Notes: generated by a model not told the origin, from the sequence alone. Shown: positions 16,267 to 25,847, numbered from the stretch's first letter. The stretch is DNA of 64,000 nt from Streptomyces sp. LaPpAH-108 (GCF_000373625.1 NZ_KB891997.1:62001-126000), one strand, 5' to 3'. Program-made: numbers and translations.

Positions 16267-19011
16267 GTGACGGCGGTGTTCGTCGACCGGGAGGACAGTC
16301 TCGATGTGCTGGGCAGTGTCGCGACACGGCTCGCGGAGGGCGTCGGCAGCGTCCTGATCATCGAGGCGGACTCCGGCATGGGAAAGACCTCCTTGCTCGC
16401 CGAGTTCCGCCGCAGGACGGCGGGCGGACCGTGCCGGACGGTACTGGTGAGCTGCATGCCAGGTCTGGGCACCGGACGCGAGTACGGCCCCTTCCTCGAT
16501 GCCCTGACCGAGCTGAGCACCGTCCCACGGCCGGGACAGCGCCGGTCACGCTGGGCCCGCGCGGTGGGCCGAGGGGCGCTCGCCGCCGCGCCCACCCTGC
16601 TGTCCGCCGTCGTCCCCGGGTTCGGGGAGCTGTTTTCGGCGGGCCGTTCGGCGGCGGAGGCCAGTGTGACCACCGGGTCCATCCCCGGTGACAGCCTCGG
16701 ACCGATCCGGGCGACCATGACGCGGCAACTCGTCAACGCCCTGCTGGAGGAGGCCCGCGACGGCGGACCCCTCCTGCTGCTCATCGACGACATGGAGTGG
16801 TGCGACGAGGAGAGCCTGGAACTCCTGCACACCCTCCTGCCCTCGCTCGACGGCGAACCGCTCGCCCTGGTGCTCAGCCTGGGCGCGTTCGCGTCGGCCA
16901 CACCTCGCGGCGCGATGCTCGAGCAGGTGCTCGAGGAATGGGAGACCCGCTACAACCTGCTCGTGGCCCGCCACCGGGTGCCACCCCTTCCGGACTGGGC
17001 CGTGGGCGAACTGGTACGGCTGCGCCTGCCGAGCCAGCCCGTGCCGACCGTGTTCGCCAAGCGGCTGACGGACGTCACCGGCGGACGGCCGGTGTTCGTC
17101 GAGCAGTGCCTCAAGCTGTGGCAGCCCGGCGACGGAGCCGAGGTACCCCTCCCGAAGAAATTCCCCCATGCCGTGGCCGACCGGTTCAAGCGCATCGACC
17201 CCGACGTACGGGAACTGCTCGTCGTCGGCGCCACGATGGGCGAGTTCTTCTTCTCCCACACCCTGGCGGAGGTCACCGGACTGCCGCAGACCCGTGTGCA
17301 GGATCTGCTTCTCCAACTGGAGCGCCGACACGGGATGATCCGTGAGCGACGGCGCGCGGACATGCCCCGCTGGGCGCGCGCCCTGCACATCGACTGGTAC
17401 GACTTCGAGCACCGGGCCCTTCAGGCGTGTGTCCGCGAAGAACAGCTCGAGGGAGCGCGGTTGCTGCGGCACAGCCGTATCGCCGACGCCCTCGGGAAGA
17501 TCCCGCGCACGGGCGACGAGCTGCCGTACGAGATGCGTGTCCTCATCGCCGATCAGCTGAGTGCCGCAGGCCCCGCGCGCGCCGCCGAGAGTGCAGCCGC
17601 CTACTACGCCCTGGCCCGTTCGGCCGTCGTGGAGGACCTGTCGTTCAGCCAGGCGGAGAGATACTGCCAGTCCGCCCTGGACAGTGCGCGAGAACTGCCC
17701 GAAGGCAGCCCGGAACGCGATCGCAGGCTCGTGGACGCGATCGAACTCCTGCTCAGCATCACGGAAGTGCGCTGGAAGGGGAGCCAGGGCAGCGCCGACA
17801 CACCCGGCATCGACGCCCTGGCCGCGGAGGCCGAGGCAGCGGCCCATCGCCTGGACGACCCGTTCCTGATCGCACGGACCACCCTGCTGCGCGGCAAGAC
17901 ACTGCTCGCGGTGAAGGGGCTGCACCCCTCGCTCGTGAAACTGGAGGAAGCGGTGGAGCGCGCCCGCGCGTGCGGCCCCGGCGGCAACCGCGCACTCTTC
18001 GTGGCCCTGGTCGAATACGGTCGTCAGTTGCCCAAGCGCGATCTTGAAGCCGGTCTCCGTGTACTCCTCGAAGCCGAGGAGCTGTACGCGTCGGCGCCCG
18101 GCCTGGGCGACACCGCCGATCCGGTACTCCAGCACGCCCGGAACCTGAACGAGATGCAGATCGGGGTGAACCTTTTCGACGCGGGCCGCTTCGGCGAGGC
18201 CTTGCAGCGCCTCGACCGGTGCGTCGACCGGCTCCGCTCCGAGCGGTACCGGGTCGAACTGCCGATCGCGCTGAACTACCTGGCCCAGTTGTCCATCGCG
18301 CTCGGCTCGGAGGAGCGGGCGGAATCCCTGCTCGGCGAGGCGATGCGGTTCGAAGAGGGACACGGGTACGGCCTCAGCGGCTGGCACGCCTACAACAACG
18401 CCCTGGTGGCACTGATCGCCTCCCGTACGCCCGCCCGGGCGGAGGAAGCCGTCCGCCGTGCCAGGGACGCGTGGGCCGAGACGCAGCAGACCTGGCTGGT
18501 GAATCTGGTACCGATCGTGCGCAACCTGTACGCCGAAGTTCTCCTGACCGTGGACAGGGAACACCGGCTCGCGCTCCAGCTGATCGACGACACTCTCGTG
18601 GAGACGGCGGAGACCGGCATGGACCGGAGCCGGATCGCGGCGCACTCCCTGCGCGGCAGACTGCATCTGCTCGAAGGCCGCCCCGAGGAGGCCGCAGAGG
18701 ACGCCCGTATGGCGCTGGCCGTTCTCGAGGAACGCGGCACGATGCCGGCGCTGCGCACGGAGGAAGTCCTCTACGAGGCACACCGCGCGCTGACCGCCGC
18801 GGACGCCCACGCGGAGGCGGCCGGACTGCTCGAACGCGCGCGGGACGAGGTGCTGCGCAAGGCCGACGGCATCGACGGCCCGGAAGCACGCGAGCGGTTC
18901 CTCACGGGTGTGCCGCTCAACCGCGCCCTGCTCGCCGCCACCGGCGAGTACCGGGCCGAAGATCCCGGAGTTACAGTGCCTGATCAGGGCGAACCCCGCA
19001 CGGGGGAGTAG
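16267..19011 (+). CDS. AAA/STAND-type ATPase with TPR-like C-terminal region
   Basis: 914 residues, GTG start behind GGAGGGGG. The N-terminal AAA_16-type module has Walker A ADSGMGKTSLL (about 37-47) and Walker B LLLLIDDMEWCDEESLELL (about 165-183), as in large LuxR (LAL) regulators. The rest (about 380-880) is alpha-helical with TPR-like repeats rich in Ala, Glu, Leu and Arg. No C-terminal helix-turn-helix is present, so it is not an obvious DNA-binding regulator; it may be a signalling NTPase working through a partner. The QueD gene starts 18 bp after the stop, so the two are likely co-transcribed. Confidence 0.75.
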   Translation: MTAVFVDREDSLDVLGSVATRLAEGVGSVLIIEADSGMGKTSLLAEFRRRTAGGPCRTVLVSCMPGLGTGREYGPFLDALTELSTVPRPGQRRSRWARAVGRGALAAAPTLLSAVVPGFGELFSAGRSAAEASVTTGSIPGDSLGPIRATMTRQLVNALLEEARDGGPLLLLIDDMEWCDEESLELLHTLLPSLDGEPLALVLSLGAFASATPRGAMLEQVLEEWETRYNLLVARHRVPPLPDWAVGELVRLRLPSQPVPTVFAKRLTDVTGGRPVFVEQCLKLWQPGDGAEVPLPKKFPHAVADRFKRIDPDVRELLVVGATMGEFFFSHTLAEVTGLPQTRVQDLLLQLERRHGMIRERRRADMPRWARALHIDWYDFEHRALQACVREEQLEGARLLRHSRIADALGKIPRTGDELPYEMRVLIADQLSAAGPARAAESAAAYYALARSAVVEDLSFSQAERYCQSALDSARELPEGSPERDRRLVDAIELLLSITEVRWKGSQGSADTPGIDALAAEAEAAAHRLDDPFLIARTTLLRGKTLLAVKGLHPSLVKLEEAVERARACGPGGNRALFVALVEYGRQLPKRDLEAGLRVLLEAEELYASAPGLGDTADPVLQHARNLNEMQIGVNLFDAGRFGEALQRLDRCVDRLRSERYRVELPIALNYLAQLSIALGSEERAESLLGEAMRFEEGHGYGLSGWHAYNNALVALIASRTPARAEEAVRRARDAWAETQQTWLVNLVPIVRNLYAEVLLTVDREHRLALQLIDDTLVETAETGMDRSRIAAHSLRGRLHLLEGRPEEAAEDARMALAVLEERGTMPALRTEEVLYEAHRALTAADAHAEAAGLLERARDEVLRKADGIDGPEARERFLTGVPLNRALLAATGEYRAEDPGVTVPDQGEPRTGE

Positions 19012-19029
19012 CGGAGGGCTGGATCGGAC

Positions 19030-19401
19030 GTGTTCACCATCACCAAGGAGTTCCACTTCTCCGCCAGCCATGTTCTCGACCGGCTCCCGGCCTGGCACCC
19101 GTGCGCGCGGATGCACGGGCACAACTACATCGTCGTCCTCGAACTGTCCGCCGCCGACAGTGAGTTGATCCCACCCGGCTTCGTCCGCGACTACCGCGAC
19201 CTCGATTCGTTCAAGAAATGGATGGATGACACCCTCGACCACCGGCACCTGAATGAGGCCATGGGGGGGGGTATCTCCCCCACAGCCGAGAACCTGGCGA
19301 AATGGATCTTCGACAAGTGGCGTGAGGACGTGCCGGAACTCTCCGCGGTGAAGGTGTCCGAGACCCCCAAGACGTGGGCCATCTATCGGCCGCCGTCCTA
19401 G
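19030..19401 (+). CDS. 6-pyruvoyl-tetrahydropterin synthase / QueD family protein
   Basis: 123 residues, the size of QueD. All family landmarks are visible: HFSASHVL, the catalytic Cys and zinc His pair in CARMHGHNY, VRDYRDLDSFKKW, LDHRHLNE, PTAENLAKWIF and the late Glu in VKVSETP. QueD makes 6-carboxy-tetrahydropterin for 7-deazaguanine synthesis; PTPS relatives act in pterin metabolism. No QueC, QueE or FolE partner is nearby, so the pathway is open. The gene follows the AAA/TPR gene by 18 bp. A run of nine G at 19263-19271 encodes GGG of the MGGGISP loop and could be prone to slippage. Its stop overlaps the convergent GH65 stop. Confidence 0.88.
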   Translation: MFTITKEFHFSASHVLDRLPAWHPCARMHGHNYIVVLELSAADSELIPPGFVRDYRDLDSFKKWMDDTLDHRHLNEAMGGGISPTAENLAKWIFDKWREDVPELSAVKVSETPKTWAIYRPPS

Positions 19402-21812
19402 TCCTCCTCCACCGCCAGCACACACGTCTCCCCCGGAGCGATCAACACCGCCTGGTCCGCGAGGATCACCCGGATCGGGGACCGGTCGGATCGCGGTACG
19501 GATATTTCCACTGCGCCGGGGCGGCGGTGGAGGGTGATGCCCCAGTGGCCTCGGTAGTGGAGGGAGAAGCTGTAGGAGGAGAGGGCGGGGAGGGGGACGG
19601 GGTCGAGCCAGAGGGCGTCCTCGCGGGTTTCGAGGCCGGTCAGGCCGCGTTGGACCAGGGCCAGGGTGCCCGCCATGGCGCCGAGGTGGATGCCTTCGCC
19701 GGTGGTGCCGCCCTGGATGTCGGCGATGTCCGCCTCCAGGGCGTCGCGGACGTACTGCCAGGCGTCGGCGCGGCGGGCGCGGGCCAGGACGAGGCCGTGG
19801 ACGAGTTCACTGAGCGTGGAGCCGTGGCTGGTGCGGGGCAGGTAGTAGTCGACGGTGCGGTGCCAGAGGTCGTCGTCCAGGTCGTGGCCCAGGCGCCGGA
19901 AGAGGGACCGTAGTTCGGCGGGGGAGAAGAGGTGGCCGAGCATGAGGACGTCGGCCTGTTTGGACGCCTTGTAGCGGTTGACCGTGTCGCCCTCGGCCTC
20001 CAGGATGCGGTCGAGCCGGCGGACGCTGCCGTAGCGTTCGCGGTAGCCGTCCCAGTCCAGTTCGGCGAGGTGGTCGTAGCCCGCGAACTGGCTGATCACG
20101 CCCGCGTGGAACGGCAGGTGCAGGCGGCGCGAGATCTCGTCCCACTCCGGTAGCTCGCCGGGGTCCAGCCGCACCCGTTCGAAGAGTTCGTCGCGGCGCC
20201 ACGCGGGCAGGTGGCGCAGGAGATCGAGGGTGCGGGCCAGGACCCAGGCGGCGGTCACATTGGTGTACGTGTTGTCGTCCAGGCCCGGCCGGTCCGCGTC
20301 CGGGTACGCGTCGTGGTACTCGTCCGGGCCCACGACCCCGCGCAGGCGGTACGCGCCCAGCTCCGCGTCGTACTCCGCGCGGTCCGCCCAGAAACGGGCG
20401 ATCTGGAGCAGCATCTCGGCACCCTTGGTGTGCAGATACTCCGTGTCGCCGGTGGCCTCGCAGTAGGCGACCACGTTGTACGCGATGGCGGAGCCCACAT
20501 GGTGCTGGAGGCGGGAGTGGTCCGGCAGCCACCGTCCCGAGCGGGGGTTGAGATGCCACCGCTGGGTCTCCTCGCGGCCGTCGCTGCCGCTCTGCCAGGG
20601 GTACATCGCCCCCGTGCGGCCCTCGGCGGCGGCCTCGCGGCAGGCCCGGGGCAGGCGCCGGTGGCGGTAGTCGAGGAGCGCCCGGGAGACGGCCGGGAAG
20701 TGCAGGGTCAGATAAGGCAGCACGAAGAGTTCGTCCCAGAAGACATGGCCCCGGTACGCCTCGCCGTGCAGGCCCCGGGCGGGTACGCCCACGTCCAGGT
20801 CGGCGGTGTGCGGGGACAGGGTCTGGAGCACATGGAAGAGATGCAGGCGCAGGATGTGGCCCGCCTCGCCCGGCACCCGGATGTCCGCGCGGCGCCACAG
20901 CCGCTCCCACGCTGCCCCGTGCGACTCCAGGAGGGCGGGGAAGGGCGGTGCCGTGGTCGCCCGGTCCAGCGCCGCGCCGAGGGGGTCACCGATCGCGGAG
21001 TCCCGGGAGGTGTGCAGGGCCACCGTCTTGTCCACGGTGACGGGGCGCCCGTCCGTGACCGGGACGACCAGGCGGTGGACGGCACGGTGGCGGCCCGGAC
21101 GCAGCTCCGAGGACACCGGGGCCCGGGCGGCGTCGACCGTGGTGCGGGCGGCCAGGGCGACGGCGACGTCCGACGTGCTCGTCCGGCAGTGGAGCCAGAC
21201 CGTGTCCGGCTCCCGCGCACCGGTGCGGACATGGGCCACATGGTGGCGGTCGAGCGTGCCGTACCGGTGCACATTGCCGTTGACCACCGCGCCGTCGAGA
21301 CAGCTCTCGATCTCTATCTCGCCGGACCAGCCCTCGGCCGTGAACACCGTGTGCAGCGCGGCTATATGGGGATCCTCCATGTGGACCAGGCGGGTCTGTT
21401 CGACCTTCAAGGTGTGTGCCGCACCCATGTGGTGGGAGAACGTGCGGGTGAGCGTGGCATGGCGCAGGTCCAGGACATGGGTGTGGTCCGCCACCGTGTG
21501 CGGGCCAGGGGTGAACCACGGCCCCCACGCCCCCGCCGCTGCTCCCTCCGCCCGGCGCAGCCGGAATCTCAGCAGCAGCCAGTTCGGCAGATTGACCAGG
21601 TCCTCGTTGACCACATGGCGCCCCGCCACAGTCGATTCGAGACGGTTGTAGCAGCCGGCCACATAGGTTCCCGGGTAGTGCACACCGTCGGCCCGGCACT
21701 CGGGCAGCGCCCCACGGGTCGCGAAGTAACCGTTGCCGAGCGTGCACAGGGACTCGCGCAGCTGCTCGGCGGCGGGGTCGTACCCCGTCCACTCCCATGT
21801 CCATTCCGGCAT
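19398..21812 (-). CDS. Glycoside hydrolase family 65 (maltose/trehalose/kojibiose-type phosphorylase)
   Basis: 804 residues, ATG behind GGGAGGG. N-terminal beta-sandwich (about 1-270, LCTLGNGYFATRGA), then an (alpha/alpha)6 barrel. Family motifs: WDELFVLPYLTLHFP, MYPWQSGSDGREETQ, HHVGSAIAYNV and GVVGPDEYHD, where the Glu near residue 497 is the expected general acid. A final jelly-roll segment closes the protein. The enzyme phosphorolyses an alpha-linked disaccharide to glucose plus beta-glucose-1-phosphate; which disaccharide cannot be read from sequence. Divergent from the CBS-domain gene; a GH65 module is also found in the mycobacterial DosR regulon, which fits the island. Confidence 0.9.
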   Translation of the reverse strand: MPEWTWEWTGYDPAAEQLRESLCTLGNGYFATRGALPECRADGVHYPGTYVAGCYNRLESTVAGRHVVNEDLVNLPNWLLLRFRLRRAEGAAAGAWGPWFTPGPHTVADHTHVLDLRHATLTRTFSHHMGAAHTLKVEQTRLVHMEDPHIAALHTVFTAEGWSGEIEIESCLDGAVVNGNVHRYGTLDRHHVAHVRTGAREPDTVWLHCRTSTSDVAVALAARTTVDAARAPVSSELRPGRHRAVHRLVVPVTDGRPVTVDKTVALHTSRDSAIGDPLGAALDRATTAPPFPALLESHGAAWERLWRRADIRVPGEAGHILRLHLFHVLQTLSPHTADLDVGVPARGLHGEAYRGHVFWDELFVLPYLTLHFPAVSRALLDYRHRRLPRACREAAAEGRTGAMYPWQSGSDGREETQRWHLNPRSGRWLPDHSRLQHHVGSAIAYNVVAYCEATGDTEYLHTKGAEMLLQIARFWADRAEYDAELGAYRLRGVVGPDEYHDAYPDADRPGLDDNTYTNVTAAWVLARTLDLLRHLPAWRRDELFERVRLDPGELPEWDEISRRLHLPFHAGVISQFAGYDHLAELDWDGYRERYGSVRRLDRILEAEGDTVNRYKASKQADVLMLGHLFSPAELRSLFRRLGHDLDDDLWHRTVDYYLPRTSHGSTLSELVHGLVLARARRADAWQYVRDALEADIADIQGGTTGEGIHLGAMAGTLALVQRGLTGLETREDALWLDPVPLPALSSYSFSLHYRGHWGITLHRRPGAVEISVPRSDRSPIRVILADQAVLIAPGETCVLAVEED

Positions 21813-21983
21813 CCGGCGGGCACCCTCCCTGCCGCTCGGTCCCCGAGGTGGGTTCGCCTGATCGCCGCCCTCTCCTCAGAATGGTGCCTGTATCCAACCT
21901 GCCACGCGGGCCACCCCGCCGCACGGGCGGACGGGCGGACGACCCGCCTCCGCGCGGCCCGCGGAGCGCATCCGGGAGGCACC

Positions 21984-22658
21984 ATGCACCACCGAACGGT
22001 CGAGGAGCTCATGAGCCGGGACGTCGTCCGGGCCCGCCGCGACACGCCGTTCAAGGACCTCGTGCGGCTCCTGACGGAGAACGACGTCACCGCGCTGCCC
22101 GTGGTCGACGAGCTGGACCGGCCCGTGGGCGTGGTGTCCGAGGCCGACCTCCTGCGCAAGAGCGCCGACCGGGCCGACCCGTCCGGCCGTACGCCCCCGC
22201 CGCACCTGGAGGCGTGGGAGCGCGCCAAGGCCGAGGGCGCCCTCGCGGAGGAACTGATGTCGGCTCCCGCCGTGTGCGCGCGTCCGGAGTGGAACGTGGT
22301 CGAGGCCGCCCGGCTCATGGAGACGCGGGGCGTCAAACGGCTGCCCGTGGTGGACGAGGCCGACCGGCTCGTGGGCATCGTCAGCCGCGCCGACCTGCTG
22401 CGGGTCTTCCTGCGCCGCGACGACGCCATCCGCGAGGAGATCACCGGCGACGTGCTCGGGCGCACCCTCGGCTTCGACCCGAGGGACGTGACCGCCGAGG
22501 TCCACGAGGGCCGCGTCACCCTGCTCGGCACCGTCGCGGACGGCAACCTCATCCCCGTCGTGGAGCAGCTGTGCCGCGGGGTCGACGGCGTCGTGGCGGT
22601 CGACTCCCGGCTCACCGGCGGCACGGGCGGCGCCCGGCGCTCTCCCGAGGCGTACTGA
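21984..22658 (+). CDS. CBS-pair plus BON-domain protein
   Basis: 224 residues, ATG behind GGGAGG. CBS motif 1 (about 6-60: TVEELMSRDVVRARRDTPF, LPVVDELDRPVGVVSEADLL) and CBS motif 2 (about 90-150: LMSAPAVCARPEWNVVEAA, LPVVDEADRLVGIVSRADLL) are followed by a BON domain (about 153-212: VTAEVHEGRVTLLGTV). CBS pairs bind adenine nucleotides; BON domains are thought to bind membranes or ligands. Similar CBS proteins are hypoxia-induced in mycobacteria and streptomycetes. It lies between GH65 and a stress-protein gene, consistent with a stasis role. No enzymatic domain is attached. Confidence 0.9.
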   Translation: MHHRTVEELMSRDVVRARRDTPFKDLVRLLTENDVTALPVVDELDRPVGVVSEADLLRKSADRADPSGRTPPPHLEAWERAKAEGALAEELMSAPAVCARPEWNVVEAARLMETRGVKRLPVVDEADRLVGIVSRADLLRVFLRRDDAIREEITGDVLGRTLGFDPRDVTAEVHEGRVTLLGTVADGNLIPVVEQLCRGVDGVVAVDSRLTGGTGGARRSPEAY

Positions 22659-22694
22659 GACGTCCACCGGCTGAGGCGTCCACCGGGCGCCCCG

Positions 22695-22708
22695 GGGCCG
22701 AAGGGCCC
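22695..22708. promoter_or_regulatory. Candidate DosR/OsdR-type box
   Basis: GGGCCGAAGGGCCC, 94 bp before the stress-protein ATG at 22802. It shares the plan GGG-C-C-G-W-W-S-G-G-CCC with GGGCCGTTCGGCCC at 25848, and the mycobacterial DosR core GGGACTWWAGTCCC has the same length and symmetry. Confidence 0.5.
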
Positions 22709-22801
22709 ACCCGTCCGAGCCGAACGCCCCTCGCGGCCCGGCGCACGCCCGTGCCACCGTGGAAACGGCTCCCGACCCCCGTACGAAAGGCGGTGGGCAC
22801 C

Positions 22802-23650
22802 ATGACACTCCCCCTCGTCGTGGGAGTGGACGGCTCGGACTCCTCCCTCGTCGCCGTCGACTGGGCCGTGGACGAGGCCGCGCGCCACGGTCTCCCGCTG
22901 AAGCTCCTCTACGGCTCCCTCTGGGAGCGCTACGAGGGCGGCCTGCCCTCACTCGGCGGGGAGCGCCCCTCCGAACAGGTGCTGGCCGAGCACATCGTCG
23001 GCTCGGCTGCCGAGCGTGCCGAGCGCCGCGACCCCGACGTGAAGGTCACGACCGGGATCGTGCCGCGCGAGGGCGCGGACGCCCTGGTCAGGGCGGGTGA
23101 CGAAGCCTCCGCCGTGGTGACCGGGGCGCGCGGCCGGGGCCCGTTCACGTCCATGCTGCTCGGCTCCGTCGGCCTCGCGGTGGCGGCCCGGGCGTCCTGC
23201 CCGGTGATCGTGGTCCGGGGCGACCGTGCGGGCCTCGCGGGCGAGCACGAACGGATCCTGCTGGGCCTCGGAGAGGCCGACACGGGCACGCGGGCCCTGG
23301 AGTTCGCGTACCGGGAGGCCGAGACGCGCGGCTGCGGCCTGGACGTCGTACGAGCCTGGCGGCGGCCCGTCCACGACCGGTCGGGCGCCGGGTACGAGGA
23401 ACGGGCCGCCGCGCTGCTCGCGGCCTCCGTCGAGAGGCCGTCCGCCGCGTTCCCGCGGGTGCGCACCTACCCGGCCGTGGCCGAGGGCCCCGCCGCGAAG
23501 GTGCTCGTGGACCGCTCGGCCGCCGCCGACCTCGTGATCGTCGGGGCCCGGCACCGTACGGACCGCTTCGGACTCCAGCTCGGCCGGGTCGGCCACGCCC
23601 TGCTGCACCACGCCGCGTGCCCGGTGGCGGTCGTACCCGAGCGATCGTAG
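22802..23650 (+). CDS. Universal stress protein, tandem UspA domains
   Basis: 282 residues, two UspA domains (about 1-142 and 150-282). Domain 1: LPLVVGVDGSDSSLVAVDWA and TGARGRGPFTSMLLGSVGLA (nucleotide-binding loop present). Domain 2: ILLGLGEADTGTRALEFAY and VGARHRTDRFGLQLGRVGHA (loop degenerate). Tandem stress proteins of this type are markers of the DosR/OsdR dormancy regulon. A DosR-like palindrome is centred about 100 bp upstream. The start ATG is preceded by GAAAGG at a rather long spacing. Confidence 0.92.
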   Translation: MTLPLVVGVDGSDSSLVAVDWAVDEAARHGLPLKLLYGSLWERYEGGLPSLGGERPSEQVLAEHIVGSAAERAERRDPDVKVTTGIVPREGADALVRAGDEASAVVTGARGRGPFTSMLLGSVGLAVAARASCPVIVVRGDRAGLAGEHERILLGLGEADTGTRALEFAYREAETRGCGLDVVRAWRRPVHDRSGAGYEERAAALLAASVERPSAAFPRVRTYPAVAEGPAAKVLVDRSAAADLVIVGARHRTDRFGLQLGRVGHALLHHAACPVAVVPERS

Positions 23651-23728
23651 CCACGCGGGCCGCATCGAGAGCGGGGCACGAAGTCCACGACCGCGCCCCG
23701 CCTCACCCGAGGCCGACCCCACCCCGCC

Positions 23729-24709
23729 TCACCCGATGTCCAGCACATCCCCCACCGGCCGCCGGGGACTCGGCGCCCCCTCCGGGCCGTACCCGATGCG
23801 CAGCACCATCTGGACCTGGGACATGGCGGAGAGCGGGTCGCGGGTCGCCCAGCGCAGCTCCGGCCACTCCAGGGGCTGGGAGGTCACCGAGGCGACCAGG
23901 CCGTCGGCGGTGGCGCGCAGCAGGACCCGTTCCAGCGCCTGACCCGCGCGGAGCCAGTCGGCGGGGTCGTCGTGGGGCGTGCCCAGCAGGGCGATGTTCG
24001 GCCGCTCCTCGAACGACGCCCACGGGCGGTCCGGCATCGGGCGGCCCACGGCGAAGTCGCGCACCGAGGACGTGCCGTGGCGCGAGCGCGGTCCGAACGC
24101 CTCGGCGGGGATGCCGTCGGGCGCGTCCCCCGGGTCCGTGTGCGCCCACCGGGCCATCTCCTCCCGCGCCCCCGCGTCCATCAACTCCCGCTCCTCGGCG
24201 TCCCGTACGAGATCCAGGACCGAGCGCACGTGCCAGGTCCCCGGGAACAGCAGCTGCGCCCCCTCCGCGCGGGCCGCCGCGTACAGCCCCTCCCGTACGG
24301 TGGCGGGGATCTCCTGGTCGCGGTAGGGCAGGCGGCTGGAGTGGCGGCGGCTCACCTCGGGGTGCAGCGCGGCGAGCGCCGCATCGGGGGGACCGATGCC
24401 GCGCAGGCGCACCTCGGCGAGCAGGTCCGCGTCGGACGGGTCCGGGAGCAGCCGGACCTCCGGGGCGAGACCGGCAGCGGCGGCGGACACCCGCAGGTTG
24501 AACAGGGCGGCGCCGCAGCCCAGGTGCAGTCCCCGGTTCTGCGGATCGCCGTGCGGCAGGACGCGCTCCGGGTCGGCGTACAGCCGCAGCACCCCGGGGC
24601 CGCGCAGATGACGGAACCGCCAGGGCTGGGCGTTGTGCAGCGACGGGGCCGCCGTGGCGTCCGCCACGAGGGCGGTGACGGTCCGCTCGTCGACGGTTTC
24701 CTCGGACAC
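23729..24709 (-). CDS. Acg-family FMN-binding nitroreductase-like protein
   Basis: 326 residues. GTG 24707-24709 has GGAGG six bases upstream. APSLHNAQPWRF near residue 20 is the nitroreductase N-terminal FMN-contact motif, and RRHSSRLPYRDQEIP near 130 and the long Ala/Arg-rich middle match the Acg (Rv2032-like) branch, which keeps one FMN-like fold in a single chain. Acg proteins in mycobacteria are strongly hypoxia-induced and may bind flavin without classical reductase activity. Downstream of a stress-protein gene on the same strand with a 65-bp gap; co-transcription is plausible. Confidence 0.87.
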   Translation of the reverse strand: MSEETVDERTVTALVADATAAPSLHNAQPWRFRHLRGPGVLRLYADPERVLPHGDPQNRGLHLGCGAALFNLRVSAAAAGLAPEVRLLPDPSDADLLAEVRLRGIGPPDAALAALHPEVSRRHSSRLPYRDQEIPATVREGLYAAARAEGAQLLFPGTWHVRSVLDLVRDAEERELMDAGAREEMARWAHTDPGDAPDGIPAEAFGPRSRHGTSSVRDFAVGRPMPDRPWASFEERPNIALLGTPHDDPADWLRAGQALERVLLRATADGLVASVTSQPLEWPELRWATRDPLSAMSQVQMVLRIGYGPEGAPSPRRPVGDVLDIG

Positions 24710-24774
24710 GGTGACCTCCGTCCCGGCGGTCGGCGGCGGGTCCGCCGCCCGCGCCGACACCTGCTGTGCGTGCC

Positions 24775-25656
24775 TCAATCCGTAGCGGCGGGTACGGCGA
24801 TGACCGGGCAGCGCGCCCGGCGCAGTACGCCCTGGCTGACCGAGCCCAGCAGCGCGCCCGCGACGCTGCCGTGCCCCCGGGTGCCCACGACCAGCGCCAG
24901 CGCGTGCGCGGCGGCGTCGGTGAGCACCTTGACCGGCTCCCCGACGACCAGTTCGTGACGCAGCACCACGTCGGGGTACTGGGCGCCGCGCCCCGCCACG
25001 ATCTCGGAGAGCATGCGGCGGCACTCCTGCCGCGACCCGTGCTCGTCGAAGACGCGGAGCGTGGTGGGCTGCCAGACGAACAGGACGTGCAGCTCCGCGC
25101 CGCGCAGGGCCGCCTCCTCGAACGCCACGTCGACCGCGGCGGCGGACTCGGGGCCGCCGTCGATCCCGACGACGAGATACGGGGGGACCTGTGTGACGTG
25201 CTCCGGCTCGGGCACGACCACCACGGGGCAGTGGGCCTGGGCCATGAGCGGTACGGCGACCGACTCGTTGCCGAACACCTCCTGGGCCCGGCTCAGATGC
25301 CGCTTGCCGAGGACGACGGCCGTGGCGTCACGGCTCTGCTCGCCGAGCACCCAGGCGGGCTCGCCCTCCGCGAGCAGCGCGGCCACCTCCAGGCGGGGGT
25401 GGTGGGCGGTGGCGAACCCGGCGGCGTCCTCCAGGACCCGTTCACCGGCCTCGTGCAGCGGGTCGTTCCACTCCTCCCAGGACGGCGGGACCTTCCGCGC
25501 CCGGTCGCCCCTGGTCGGCACGCCCTCGGCCAGCACCGGCCGCAACGGCACATGGCGCCGGGCCGCCTCGTCCGCCGCCCAGGCCAGCGCCATGCGGTGG
25601 TCGGGTTCGGTGTCGATCCCGACCACGACCGGGCGGGGGTCACCGGGCCGTGACAC
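24775..25656 (-). CDS. Universal stress protein, tandem UspA domains
   Basis: 293 residues from GTG 25654-25656 (GGAG seven bases upstream). Domain 1: PRPVVVGIDTEPDHRMALAW, with VVLGKRHLSRAQEVFGNES in place of the usual Gly-rich loop. Domain 2: YLVVGIDGGPESAAAVDVAF and VVGTRGHGSVAGALLGSVSQ, a complete ATP-binding loop. Divergent from the stress-protein gene at 25946, with a DosR-like box between them; first gene of a probable pair with the Acg gene. Confidence 0.92.
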   Translation of the reverse strand: MSRPGDPRPVVVGIDTEPDHRMALAWAADEAARRHVPLRPVLAEGVPTRGDRARKVPPSWEEWNDPLHEAGERVLEDAAGFATAHHPRLEVAALLAEGEPAWVLGEQSRDATAVVLGKRHLSRAQEVFGNESVAVPLMAQAHCPVVVVPEPEHVTQVPPYLVVGIDGGPESAAAVDVAFEEAALRGAELHVLFVWQPTTLRVFDEHGSRQECRRMLSEIVAGRGAQYPDVVLRHELVVGEPVKVLTDAAAHALALVVGTRGHGSVAGALLGSVSQGVLRRARCPVIAVPAATD

Positions 25657-25847
25657 GACCGGCTCCGGGCCCGGTCTTCCTCGCCGGCCTTCGTACCGCG
25701 TGAACGGACATCGCCCTCGCCTCCTCCTCCGGGGTGGCGCGGCGCGCAGGGCCACCGCGCGTGCCGACAGCCGTCGACGCCATCGTCTCTTCCTCCAGTG
25801 TGCCGGGCCACACGGGGAAGAAAAGGGACGTGAGGTACCCCCGGTAC

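Noticed and set aside
16546..19425. 959-codon minus-strand frame opposite the AAA/TPR and QueD genes
   Set aside because: Low-complexity composition, no domain, and the plus strand has Walker and QueD motifs.
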